From UBA8752 sp040261275 (lineage in GTDB: Bacteria > Bacteroidota > Bacteroidia > Flavobacteriales_D > Sanyastnellaceae): a DNA stretch of 64,000 nt. Below are positions 1 through 8,383 of the stretch, piece by piece (positions within the stretch are counted from its first letter, which is position 1; the number at the start of each line of letters is the position of its first letter). Position numbers and translations under genes: made by a program. Where the stretch lies: positions 49,871 to 113,870 of the forward strand of contig JBDQOI010000002.1 of the NCBI GenBank assembly GCA_040261275.1, in the 5' to 3' direction. Under the pieces are notes generated by a model that made no database searches, was not told the DNA's origin, and saw only the letters and a program-made list of their open reading frames with translations.

Positions 1-997
1 ACTTCTGCACGTACTTCATTTGGTGGTCCAAAGGCAGCTTCAACCGCTTGAAAATTCGAGGAACCATCCGGGCACCTCGATCCTCATGGCCATGAAAGGT
101 CCAACCGTGTTCTGGATGAAAACGCTTCGTAGGCGGCTTGGCGATGTCGTGAAGCAAAGCAGCCCATCTCAGCCACAGTTTGTTGTTGACCGCCGCGACA
201 TTGTCCACGACTTCAAGGGTGTGGTAAAAATTGTCCTTGTGCCCAATTCCATTTCTTCGCTCCACGCCTTTCAGCGCCACCATTTCCGGAAAGAAGGTGT
301 GCAGAAGGCCCGTCTTGAACATCAGTTTGAAACCCACACTTGGGCGCCGACTGAGCAGAATCTTGTTCAATTCCACATGAATCCGCTCTGCTGAGATGAT
401 GTCCAGCCGCTGGGCATTGCGGCTTATGGCGTCCAGGCTATTCTCCTCGATTCTGAAACCGAGCTGGGATGCAAACCGCACCGCCCGGAGCATTCTCAAG
501 GGGTCATCGCTGTATGTGACGTCGGGATCCAAAGGGGTTTTGATGGTGCCATCCTCCAAGTCCCGAAGACCTCCAAAGGGGTCTACGAGATCTCCAAAAC
601 CTGCCACATTCAGTTTCAATGCCAGCGCATTGATCGTAAAATCCCTTCGATTCTGGTCGTCCTCAATCGAACCGTCCTCGACAATGGGCTTTCGGCTATC
701 CCTTTGGTAGGACTCGCGCCGCGCCCCCACAAATTCCACCTCAAAATCGGCGTGCCGGAACATGGCCGTCCCGAAGTTCTTGAAAACGGAAACTTTACCA
801 GCCCCCAATTCCCTGGCCACTTCGCGCGCCAACTCAATGCCGCTTCCCTCCACCACGATATCAATGTCCTTGCAAGGCCGCCCCAACAGCATGTCACGAA
901 CGAATCCACCAATCGCGAAGGCCTGCTGACCTTTCGCATCCGCCGCGGCACCTACTGCCTTGAATACAGGATGGTGCAGTTCTTCCGCAAAATTCAT
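1..997 (-). CDS. cca: CCA tRNA nucleotidyltransferase with HD domain (3' end cut by window edge)
   Basis: Adds or repairs the 3' CCA end of tRNAs in the cytoplasm. The reading frame begins at an ATG at 997 and runs off the left edge, so 332 codons are visible and the C-terminus is missing. The class II nucleotidyltransferase core is clear: GGFVRDMLLGRPCKDIDIVVEG (G-G-x-V-R-D and the D-x-D metal site), then RRDFTINALA, then DPLRMLRAVRFA. Further on are a YHTLEV segment and LLHDIAKP, which mark the HD domain seen in the bifunctional type of this family. The start overlaps the stop of the upstream tsaC by four bases (ATGA), so the two are translationally coupled. Identification is confident; only the length is unknown. 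Confidence 0.93.
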   Translation of the reverse strand, partial: MNFAEELHHPVFKAVGAAADAKGQQAFAIGGFVRDMLLGRPCKDIDIVVEGSGIELAREVARELGAGKVSVFKNFGTAMFRHADFEVEFVGARRESYQRDSRKPIVEDGSIEDDQNRRDFTINALALKLNVAGFGDLVDPFGGLRDLEDGTIKTPLDPDVTYSDDPLRMLRAVRFASQLGFRIEENSLDAISRNAQRLDIISAERIHVELNKILLSRRPSVGFKLMFKTGLLHTFFPEMVALKGVERRNGIGHKDNFYHTLEVVDNVAAVNNKLWLRWAALLHDIAKPPTKRFHPEHGWTFHGHEDRGARMVPRIFKRLKLPLDHQMKYVQK

Positions 998-1596
998 GGC
1001 CGCAAAATTTCGATTCTGCCCTTGGCGTCCAACTTGATCATACTGGACGGCTCACTTCCTTTCCTGTCGCGACCCGTGACACAAACCCGGTCGACACCCT
1101 CCTTGATGGACTTGGGAATCTCCGCGAAGTGAGCCGGTGTGGGCTGCCCCGCCACATTGGCCGATGTGCTCACCAACGGCACGTCAATACCGCGGATGAT
1201 GAACTGAAGGAACGGATCTTCCACCACCCGTATCGCCAAACTTCCATCCTCCGCCAGCAATGCGGGAGCCACATCCCGGCCTCCCGGCAGCACCAAGGTC
1301 ATGGGCCGGGACTCCGGACCAGAGGATTCGCGCAGCAAGTCCCATGCAATGTCGGGTACGGGATGGGCGTACTCCTCCAGCAGTCCCTCAGCATCCACGA
1401 GGACCAAGGAGGGCTGACCTCCATCGCGTCCTTTCAAAGCATACAGCTTCTCCAGTGCCACTTCATCATCTGCACGACAACCCAGTCCCCAAACCGTATC
1501 GGTGGGATACAAAATCACGCCGCCCGCCTTCAGCGCGCGCACGGCGAGAATGGCGTCCTCACGCCAAGGCGCATTTTTTAGTTTTCGCGGAGCCAA
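994..1596 (-). CDS. tsaC: Threonylcarbamoyl-AMP synthase (Sua5/YciO/YrdC family, short form)
   Basis: Makes threonylcarbamoyl-AMP from threonine, bicarbonate and ATP, the first step of the t6A37 tRNA modification. The 200-residue product is the single-domain TsaC length, without the C-terminal Sua5 domain. Visible motifs are YPTDTVWGLGC near residue 30, LYALKGR, MTLVLPG, the STSAN nucleotide-binding motif near residue 145, and SSMIKLD near the end. No in-frame ATG lies near the N-terminus; the best start is a TTG at 1596, which overlaps the end of purC by 19 bases. The gene sits between purC and cca in an overlapping minus-strand run, which fits co-transcription of tRNA-related genes. Confidence 0.9.
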   Translation of the reverse strand: MAPRKLKNAPWREDAILAVRALKAGGVILYPTDTVWGLGCRADDEVALEKLYALKGRDGGQPSLVLVDAEGLLEEYAHPVPDIAWDLLRESSGPESRPMTLVLPGGRDVAPALLAEDGSLAIRVVEDPFLQFIIRGIDVPLVSTSANVAGQPTPAHFAEIPKSIKEGVDRVCVTGRDRKGSEPSSMIKLDAKGRIEILRP

Positions 1597-2540
1597 TTTT
1601 CGACGTTTCGTTCAATGCGCAAAACAGTGTCTGCCTCTTCCGGACGATCAAAAGTCTGACCTGTGACCTGCTCGTAAAGCGCGATGTAGCGCTCACTGAC
1701 CCGATGTACGAATGCATCCGTCATCTCGGGAACTTGTTGCCCTTGCTGCCCCATGAATCCACCCTCGATCAACCATTCCCTCACGAACTCCTTGCTCAAC
1801 TGCGCCTGGGGCTCCCCAGCGTCCTGCCTCTCCTGAAAACCATCGAGGTGGAAATAACGGCTGCTGTCCGGCGTGTGCACCTCATCCATGAGCATCAACT
1901 GACCCCGGTGAAGACCAAACTCATATTTGGTGTCAACCAAAATCAACCCGCGCTCAGACGCCAACGCTCTGCCTCGGTCAAAAAGGGCCCGGGTCAAGCG
2001 TTCCATCTCCGCTAGCAGTGGCTCATCCACAATGCCCTGGGCCAGGATGTCGGCACGACTGATGTCCTCGTCGTGTCCCTCTTCGGCCTTCGTGGCAGGG
2101 GTGATGATGGGTTCCGAAAAAGCACCGTGTTCCCTCATTCCTTCAGGAAGGGGTACCCCACAAAGAACACGCGCCCCCTGTTTGTAGGTACGCCAGGCGT
2201 GTCCCGTCAGGTGCCCACGAATCACCATTTCCAGTCGAATGGGGTCACAACGCTTGCCAATGGCAACGTTCGGGTCGGGGCTGCTCTCCAACCATACCGG
2301 AACGATGTCGGACACCGCTTCCAACATGTGGGAGGCCAATTGATTCAACACCTGCCCCTTGAATGGAATCGGACGCGGCAGCACCACATCGAATGCTGAA
2401 ATCCTATCGCTGGCCACCATCAACAAACGACCATCGGCCAAGGTGTGCACATCCCGGACCTTGCCTCGGTAGTACTGGGTTTCCCCATCAAAGCTCAACC
2501 GCTGTTCATACAGGGGAGTGGGTAGGAGAGAGGTACTCAT
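1578..2540 (-). CDS. purC: Phosphoribosylaminoimidazole-succinocarboxamide synthase (SAICAR synthetase)
   Basis: Joins CAIR and aspartate with ATP to give SAICAR in de novo purine synthesis. At 320 residues this is the longer form of the family. Visible motifs include YRGKVRDV near the start, the SDRISAFD signature, IPFKGQVLNQLA, RGHLTGHAWR and VDTKYEFGL with DEVHTPDSSRY, which lines the substrate pocket. The ATG at 2540 overlaps the phoH stop by four bases. Downstream it overlaps tsaC, so the gene is embedded in a four-gene run (phoH, purC, tsaC, cca). Confidence 0.95.
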   Translation of the reverse strand: MSTSLLPTPLYEQRLSFDGETQYYRGKVRDVHTLADGRLLMVASDRISAFDVVLPRPIPFKGQVLNQLASHMLEAVSDIVPVWLESSPDPNVAIGKRCDPIRLEMVIRGHLTGHAWRTYKQGARVLCGVPLPEGMREHGAFSEPIITPATKAEEGHDEDISRADILAQGIVDEPLLAEMERLTRALFDRGRALASERGLILVDTKYEFGLHRGQLMLMDEVHTPDSSRYFHLDGFQERQDAGEPQAQLSKEFVREWLIEGGFMGQQGQQVPEMTDAFVHRVSERYIALYEQVTGQTFDRPEEADTVLRIERNVENWLREN

Positions 2541-3610
2541 GGTTCCGAAGGTGCAATATCGTTTGACTCATCGGAATCCTCCGGTCCCTCAACCGCGTCG
2601 TCCTTTCGCCACCGGGAGGGTGAAACCACCCCCAAAGAGGGACCCATGCCGCCCTCATTTCCCCGTGACTCCTCATTTTCAAAAGCTTGAATCACACGCT
2701 TGACCAAGGCGTGCCGAACCACATCGTCACCTGTCAACTCCACAAAAGCCAATCCCTCCACTCCCCGCAAAACCCGGCGGGCAAAGCGAAGACCGCTCTC
2801 CTGTTTTCGGGGCAAATCCACCTGCGATGCATCCCCGGTCACGATGAAGGTTGCGGACCTTCCCATACGGGTCAGAAACATTTTCATCTGCGCCACAGTA
2901 GCGTTCTGTGCCTCGTCCAAGATGACAAAAGCCTTGTCCAACGTTCGACCGCGCATGAACGCCAGAGGGGCAATTTCAATGACGCCCTTCTCCAAGTGAT
3001 CCGCCACACGATCGTAAGGCAACATATCGGTCAAGGCATCATACAGTGGCTGCATGTAAGGGTCGAGCTTTTCCTTCAGGTCACCGGGTAGGAATCCCAA
3101 ATTCTCACCGGCCTCCACCGCGGGACGTGTCATGATGATCCTTCGCACCTTTTTTTCCTTCAAAGCCTGCACGGCCAGGGCCACAGCCGTGTACGTCTTC
3201 CCGGTTCCCGCCGGTCCGATGGCAAAGACCATGTCGTTGGACCGCACAGCTTCCACCAATTTCCGCTGATTCGGGGTACGGGCCGTTACCCGCAGTCCTC
3301 CGGGCCCATAGACCAAGGTGTCGTCCTCGGAGGCCGCTTTCTTCAGGGAGAGCCCGTCGTCTTGAACCAGTCGTTCCATGTCGTCCTCCTCCAACTTCCC
3401 ATATCGCTCCAAGTGCCAAACCAACAGGTCCCACTTCGCCGCGAAGGCATCGAGATCGGACTTCGCCCCCAAGGCTTTGACTTCATTGCCTCGCCCCACC
3501 AATTTCAATTTGGGGAAGAGGGATTTCAACCGGGCGAATTTTCTGTGTCCCACCCCGAAAAACTCAAGCGGGGGGACATCGGGAAGGGTGAAATTGCGTT
3601 CTGAACTCAC
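2537..3610 (-). CDS. phoH: PhoH-like ATPase
   Basis: Cytosolic P-loop ATPase of the PhoH/YbeZ family, usually linked to RNA metabolism; the exact role is not settled even in model bacteria. The 357-residue product has an N-terminal region followed by the ATPase core: Walker A GPAGTGKTYTAVA near residue 135, GFLPGDLKEKLDPYMQPLYDAL, Walker B AFVILDEAQNAT near residue 230, and FIVTGDASQVDLP. The only plausible start is a GTG at 3610, giving MSSERNFTLPD; no in-frame ATG lies just upstream. It heads a minus-strand run with purC, tsaC and cca. A TAnnTTTG box lies 51 bases upstream. Confidence 0.92.
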   Translation of the reverse strand: MSSERNFTLPDVPPLEFFGVGHRKFARLKSLFPKLKLVGRGNEVKALGAKSDLDAFAAKWDLLVWHLERYGKLEEDDMERLVQDDGLSLKKAASEDDTLVYGPGGLRVTARTPNQRKLVEAVRSNDMVFAIGPAGTGKTYTAVALAVQALKEKKVRRIIMTRPAVEAGENLGFLPGDLKEKLDPYMQPLYDALTDMLPYDRVADHLEKGVIEIAPLAFMRGRTLDKAFVILDEAQNATVAQMKMFLTRMGRSATFIVTGDASQVDLPRKQESGLRFARRVLRGVEGLAFVELTGDDVVRHALVKRVIQAFENEESRGNEGGMGPSLGVVSPSRWRKDDAVEGPEDSDESNDIAPSEP

Positions 3611-3660
3611 GGATGAAAAGAAACTGTGGGGAGCTTTTGGGATATCTCCATTGGAAAAGG

Positions 3661-3686
3661 CAAATCTACTTCGCCCTGATGCTCAA
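3661..3686 (-). promoter_or_regulatory. Candidate Bacteroidota-type promoter for the phoH operon
   Basis: On the minus strand TAGATTTG (3668 to 3661) matches the TAnnTTTG -7 consensus of Bacteroidota. A TTG lies 15 bases further upstream (3686 to 3684). Spacing is slightly short, so this is a prediction only. Confidence 0.35.
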
Positions 3687-3698
3687 TTTTGACATTGC

Positions 3699-4535
3699 AT
3701 GGAGCAGAACAGTCCCGCCCCCCGCATTGTGACGTTGACCTCCGATTTTGGAGTCGACAGTTTGTACACCGCTGCCTTGCACGGGGCCATTCTTTCGCAG
3801 GACCCTTCCATTCGCGTGGTGGACTTGTCCCACTCCATACGCCCCTTCGACACGAACCACGCCGCATTTGCTCTTCGCACGGCAGCGCCACATTTCCCCA
3901 AGGGAACCGTGCACCTCATCGCCATGAACACCGTTCAAACCGGGGAGTACATGCACAGGGTAATGGAACTCGCCGGTCAGTTCTATGTGGGTTTGGACGA
4001 CGGCATCTTCTCCCTGATCGCAGACCGTGAACCAGACGCCATCCACGACATCACCGTTACTTCGGAGAGCGATGTCCTCACATTCCCGGAGCGACACATC
4101 TTCGTTCGGGTGGCCTGTCATCTCGGGCAAGGTGGTGTTCCTGCCGTCATTGGCCGCCCCGCTGCGGGGTGGGAAGAAAGTGAATGGCAACGGCCCTTGA
4201 TCGGTTCTGACTATGTGCAGGGCACCGTGCTGCACGTAGACACCTATGGCAACCTGATCACCAACATTGACCAGCGCACCTTCAAAGAGGTAGGGAAGGA
4301 TCGACTTTTTCGCATTCCCCTCAAGGCCAGCCGCATGGACGTCAATCAAATCCACCGACACTACGGTGCGGTCAAGGACGGCGAACGTGTCGCCCTGTTC
4401 AACCACATGGGCCTGCTCGAAATCGCCATCAACCACGGTGCGCCGGGAGTAGGGGGCGGCGCCAGCCAACTCTTCGGCCTGAGCACGGGTTCCATCGTCC
4501 GCATTGAATTTGAAAACAAACCCGGAGTGGCATGA
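3699..4535 (+). CDS. S-adenosyl-L-methionine hydroxide adenosyltransferase (SAM hydrolase, DUF62 family)
   Basis: Family members split S-adenosylmethionine with water into adenosine and methionine and are related to the fluorinases. The 278-residue protein shows the family hallmarks: IVTLTSDFGVDSLYTAALHG at the N-terminus, VVDLSHSIRPFD near residue 40, a GLDDGIFSLI segment near residue 100, and VDTYGNLITNI near residue 177 leading into the C-terminal domain. The ATG at 3699 starts the first gene of an eight-gene plus-strand run, and its stop overlaps the next ATG by four bases. It diverges from phoH across 88 bases. Physiological role in this organism is unknown. Confidence 0.88.
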   Translation: MEQNSPAPRIVTLTSDFGVDSLYTAALHGAILSQDPSIRVVDLSHSIRPFDTNHAAFALRTAAPHFPKGTVHLIAMNTVQTGEYMHRVMELAGQFYVGLDDGIFSLIADREPDAIHDITVTSESDVLTFPERHIFVRVACHLGQGGVPAVIGRPAAGWEESEWQRPLIGSDYVQGTVLHVDTYGNLITNIDQRTFKEVGKDRLFRIPLKASRMDVNQIHRHYGAVKDGERVALFNHMGLLEIAINHGAPGVGGGASQLFGLSTGSIVRIEFENKPGVA

Positions 4536-4825
4536 TCCAACGCATCGTTCATATGCATTTCCATCAGGACGAGGTCGAACGGTTCCTGGACCTTTTCAAT
4601 CGCCACAAGGAACAAATCGCATCCCAACGCGGGTGCAGAGGTTTGCATCTCGTGCAGTCTCCAGACGATTCCGGCGACATTCGGACCCTGAGCTTGTGGG
4701 ATTCAGAAGACGATCTGTTGAGGTACCGCAACAGTGAACTGTTCGGGACGGTGTGGCCCGCTACCAAGGCCTTGTTCGACAAACCTCCTTCTGCAGAAAG
4801 CCTCGCGGTGCTCTGGGCTTCCTAA
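4532..4825 (+). CDS. Small ferredoxin-like alpha/beta protein, antibiotic biosynthesis monooxygenase (ABM) type
   Basis: A 97-residue soluble protein. The N-terminal IVHMHFHQDEVERFLDLF, a following helix ending in CRGLHLV, and TLSLWDSEDDLLRYRNSELF resemble the dimeric alpha/beta barrel (ABM) fold: strand, helix, strand with a W..E.....Y.....F pattern. Members range from monooxygenases to stress proteins, so no reaction can be assigned. Its ATG overlaps the previous stop (ATGA) and gldF follows after 15 bases, so it is probably co-expressed with both. Confidence 0.7.
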   Translation: MIQRIVHMHFHQDEVERFLDLFNRHKEQIASQRGCRGLHLVQSPDDSGDIRTLSLWDSEDDLLRYRNSELFGTVWPATKALFDKPPSAESLAVLWAS

Positions 4826-4840
4826 TTTCGAGCTCGATTC

Positions 4841-5572
4841 ATGAAAGCCCTCTACAAAAAGGAATTGCGCACCTTCCTGTCTTCCATCATGGGAACGGTC
4901 GTCCTCGGTGTATTCCTTCTGATCAGTGGATTGTTCCACTGGGTGTTTCCAGGCCAATGGAATTTACTGTCCAACGGTGTCGCAGAGATGAGTGCGTTCT
5001 TTCTGTTCACCCCTTGGGTATTGATGTTCCTGATTCCCGCCATCACCATGCGATCCATCCCCGAAGAAAGGGCGCAGGGAACGTTGGAATTGTTGCTGAC
5101 CCACCCGCTGGACCCCGGCCGCATCATCATGGCCAAATTCCTGGCAGGTCTGACCCTGGTCGCATTGGCACTCCTTCCCACACTTGCGGGGTTTGCCGTT
5201 CTCCATGCATTGGGCAATCCACCGGGCAACATAGACCATGGGGCTGTCCTGGCAGGATACCTCGGACTGCTGCTATTGGGAGGCGCCTTCGTCGCTACGG
5301 GATTGGCTGCATCCTCTCGAACAGAGAGCCAGGTGGTCGCTTTTCTAACGGGGGTTGTCGCCTGCCTGCTCATGTATTACGGCCCTTCTGCACTGGGTTC
5401 ATATGACCTCTTCGGCACCTGGGACCACATCATCCTGTGGTTTGCCCTGGAAACCCATTTCCGCGCCATTGGAACGGGGATCGTTGTATTGGGTGACCTG
5501 TATTGGTTCGTCGTATATATCCTGATTGCACTGACCGTGGCGCGGTATCAAATCCAACCGGGCAAGTCATGA
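4841..5572 (+). CDS. gldF: Gliding motility ABC transporter permease GldF
   Basis: Inner-membrane permease of the GldA-GldF-GldG ABC transporter associated with gliding in Flavobacteriia. The 243-residue sequence begins MKALYKKELRTFLSS, has about six hydrophobic segments, and contains IPEERAQGTLELLLTHPL, the cytoplasmic signature of ABC-2 permeases. Its stop overlaps the start of gldG by four bases, the usual gldFG arrangement. The ATPase gene gldA is not in the window. Gliding itself cannot be concluded from this pair alone, since gldF and gldG homologues occur in non-gliding relatives. Confidence 0.9.
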   Translation: MKALYKKELRTFLSSIMGTVVLGVFLLISGLFHWVFPGQWNLLSNGVAEMSAFFLFTPWVLMFLIPAITMRSIPEERAQGTLELLLTHPLDPGRIIMAKFLAGLTLVALALLPTLAGFAVLHALGNPPGNIDHGAVLAGYLGLLLLGGAFVATGLAASSRTESQVVAFLTGVVACLLMYYGPSALGSYDLFGTWDHIILWFALETHFRAIGTGIVVLGDLYWFVVYILIALTVARYQIQPGKS

Positions 5573-7341
5573 GTCCATCCAGATTCAAGGGCGCAGTCCT
5601 GCAAAATGGCGCCGTACCTGTCCTCCTTGCTCTCGCGCTCCTTCTCATTCTAGGAGACATTCGCCGGATCGACGTCACGGAAGACCAACGGCACAGTCTG
5701 ACGCCCGCAACGAAGGAGATGCTGGCCTCCCTGGACGACAGGGAAGAAGCCGTGCTGGTTCGGTGCTACCTCGAAGGTGAATTCCCTGCGCGATACCGCA
5801 GGTTGGCCGGTGAGATTCGTGAAAAGCTCAGGACATTCTCGCGTCAAAGCGAGGGAAGGGTCCGTTGGGAATTCATCGATGTAGCCGCCAGCGGAGACGA
5901 TAAGACCATTGGGGAAACCGAATTGGCACTCTACGAACAAGGACTGAGGTTCACTCGGGTTGCCTATCGCGAGAATGGAATCACCGCATTCCAGAATGTC
6001 TGGCCGTGCGCCATGGTCACGGTCAAGGGTGTCGATTATCCTGTCCAATTCCTCCGCTCTGAAACCATGGAACCGGATGAGGTCATGGTCCAGAATGCCA
6101 TCAACCAAGTGGAATTCACATTGGGCCAAGCCATTCGAATGGGGCTCCGGGACCGCAAACCCACGGTTGGCTTCTTGCAGGGCCACGGTTGCTGGGCCCC
6201 CGCACAAACCGCAGACTTCGCCAATGCACTCGCGGAAACGGCAGATGTCGTCAATGTGGAGCTCGACGGTCGGGTCGATGCGTTGTGTGAGAAAATCGAG
6301 GGCCGGCCCCTGCGTCAACCGAAGTACGACGCGCTCATCGTGGCAGGTCCGGACTCGGCCTTCAGTGAGCGTGACAAGCTCCTCCTGGACCAATACCTCA
6401 TCAATGGGGGACGCATGCTCTGGCTCATCGATGCCCTCATCACGGATCGCGACAGCCTCGCCGCAGCACAATTCACCATGGCCACCACGAGGGACGTCGG
6501 ACTGTTCGATTTGTTGTTCCACCACGGTGCCCGGCTGAACAGAAACATGGTCCTCGATGCCCAATGCGCGCCCATCATGATGGGAGCCGGACCCATGGGC
6601 GACCACAGGAACATGCAAATGTTCAGTTGGTACTTTGCCCCTGTGGTGCTGTCCACTCCGGATGCCCATCCCATCTGTGCCAATTTGGACCCCGTCCATT
6701 TTGATTTCGTCGGAACCATGGATTCCGTCAATCCTCGGCCAGACCGCACATCAACGGTACTCCTGGCCTCCTCAACCAAAGCGGTCACCTACAATTCCCC
6801 CGCCCGCGTGGGAACCGGTGTGGTTGAGCTTCCCCCGGAGCATTTCGAGACGGATAGAACAGAAGGCCATCCATTGGCCTTGCTCCTCGAAGGAGGGTTC
6901 GAGAGCTTCTACGCCCTGAGGCTGGGGCAGGAAATGCGCGATGACCTCGACTTTGCTTTCAATCCTGCCACAGAGGATGGGAAGATGATTGTTGTGGCGG
7001 ACGCTGATTTCATCCGCAATGAAATCAGGGCATCCGAAGAAGGGTGGGTCCCCATGCCCCTCGGATACGATCGGTACTCCCAGCGTGTCATCTACGACAA
7101 CAAGGAATGGCTTCTCAATGCAGTCAGCTACCTCCTGGACGATGCCGCACAAATCAGTTTGCGTTCCCGCACCATCGCTTTCCGCCCCTTGGATGAGGAC
7201 CGCATTCGAGGGAACCAAAACCCCTGGATTCTCATGGCGGTTGGAATACCTGTAGCAGCGGTCATTCTCCTGGGCTGGACCCTTTCTCAATTTCGCCAAC
7301 GCCGGTGGACACGAACCCCAATGCCGGAAAGCCATGAATAA
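5569..7341 (+). CDS. gldG: Gliding motility-associated ABC transporter substrate-binding protein GldG
   Basis: Partner of GldF, with a large extracytoplasmic domain held by membrane segments at both ends. The chosen start is the ATG at 5569 that overlaps the gldF stop, giving 590 residues beginning MSPSRFKGAVLQNG; an upstream in-frame start at 5503 would lie inside gldF. An N-terminal membrane helix (LLALALLLILGDI) is followed by RIDVTEDQRHSLTPAT, the conserved opening of the GldG extracellular domain. VGFLQGHGCW and WLIDAL lie in the middle. The last 40 residues contain one membrane helix and a basic tail. The next gene starts within its last codons. Confidence 0.9.
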   Translation: MSPSRFKGAVLQNGAVPVLLALALLLILGDIRRIDVTEDQRHSLTPATKEMLASLDDREEAVLVRCYLEGEFPARYRRLAGEIREKLRTFSRQSEGRVRWEFIDVAASGDDKTIGETELALYEQGLRFTRVAYRENGITAFQNVWPCAMVTVKGVDYPVQFLRSETMEPDEVMVQNAINQVEFTLGQAIRMGLRDRKPTVGFLQGHGCWAPAQTADFANALAETADVVNVELDGRVDALCEKIEGRPLRQPKYDALIVAGPDSAFSERDKLLLDQYLINGGRMLWLIDALITDRDSLAAAQFTMATTRDVGLFDLLFHHGARLNRNMVLDAQCAPIMMGAGPMGDHRNMQMFSWYFAPVVLSTPDAHPICANLDPVHFDFVGTMDSVNPRPDRTSTVLLASSTKAVTYNSPARVGTGVVELPPEHFETDRTEGHPLALLLEGGFESFYALRLGQEMRDDLDFAFNPATEDGKMIVVADADFIRNEIRASEEGWVPMPLGYDRYSQRVIYDNKEWLLNAVSYLLDDAAQISLRSRTIAFRPLDEDRIRGNQNPWILMAVGIPVAAVILLGWTLSQFRQRRWTRTPMPESHE

Positions 7342-8383
7342 ATCTATCCTGACTGGCTTAGCCTTGGTTGCTTTGGTCACCTTGACCGTCTTGACCGTCA
7401 TGCAGCGCGATGAGGGGCGATTGGACGCGGACATGGGCACGCATTTCGCAGTAGCCGATACCTCGCGTGTCACCCGAATCCGCATCGCCGGAGCCGATGG
7501 AAACGTGGCCGTATTGGAACGCCGCAATGGGCATCCGCTCGGACTTTGGTCCTTGAACGGTCGGTTCGACGCCCGCAAGGATGCCACCGATTTGCTCCTC
7601 AAGACCTTCAAGCGCATTTCCGTAAGACAACCGGTCCGGGCCACTGCCAAGGAAGGGGTGCTCAAGATGATGGCCTCAGCAGGGAAGAGGGTCGACATCC
7701 ATCTGGACGGACAGAAGACCCCCTCAAAAACCTGGTTCATCGGAACCCCAACCCAGAGCCACACCGGGACCCATATGCTGTTGGAACTTCCGGACGACGG
7801 CCGGGCAAATGACCCTTACATCACACACATGGAGGGGTTTACAGGCTTCCTCTCCACGCGGTTCTTCACCGATGAAACGGAATGGCGTTACACCGGCGTA
7901 TTCGCCTCGAGCGCATCCGAAATCAAATCCATCACCGGCATTCCCCTGGACGACCGCGGAATGGCCGCTTCCCTTCAATGGGCTGAGGATGAAGAACAAA
8001 TAGAGGCCGTACTCAACGGGAAGGTCATCAACTTGCCCCAATCCCTTTTGCGCGACCAATGGCTGCGCTTCCGAAAGGTGCACGTAGAAACATGGAACAG
8101 CCACCTCAGTCCTGCAGGGCAGGACAGCCTTCGCCGGAGTTCCTCTGCATGGCGTCTTGCCGTTGTCTACCAAGACGGTTCGGAGTCCTCCATTGACTTG
8201 CATTGGAAGGCACCCATCATGGAGGAATTCGACGAAGAAGGACGCTTGATGGACCACGATGGAAGCCGTATGTACGCCATACACAAAGGGGAGTGCGCCT
8301 TGGTCCAGACCTTCGTTTTCAATCCGATTTTGGACTTCTGGCGCAGTCTGCCTGAATCCTTATCCGAGGCCCAATCCCTATGA
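7334..8383 (+). CDS. DUF4340-type protein, predicted partner of GldFG
   Basis: A 349-residue protein with one N-terminal membrane segment (ILTGLALVALVTLTVLTV) and an extracytoplasmic remainder. The layout (hydrophobic start, FAVADTSRVTRIRIAGADG, then WSLNGRFDARKDATDLLLKTFKRI) matches DUF4340, a family commonly encoded just after GldG-like genes. It overlaps gldG by eight bases and the following thiolase gene by four. The likely role is an accessory part of the GldFG transporter, inferred from position only. Confidence 0.7.
   Translation: MNKSILTGLALVALVTLTVLTVMQRDEGRLDADMGTHFAVADTSRVTRIRIAGADGNVAVLERRNGHPLGLWSLNGRFDARKDATDLLLKTFKRISVRQPVRATAKEGVLKMMASAGKRVDIHLDGQKTPSKTWFIGTPTQSHTGTHMLLELPDDGRANDPYITHMEGFTGFLSTRFFTDETEWRYTGVFASSASEIKSITGIPLDDRGMAASLQWAEDEEQIEAVLNGKVINLPQSLLRDQWLRFRKVHVETWNSHLSPAGQDSLRRSSSAWRLAVVYQDGSESSIDLHWKAPIMEEFDEEGRLMDHDGSRMYAIHKGECALVQTFVFNPILDFWRSLPESLSEAQSL

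Noticed and set aside
5503..5568. Longer N-terminus for GldG
   Set aside because: It would lie inside gldF. The ATG at 5569 overlaps the gldF stop and gives the normal start before the first membrane helix.
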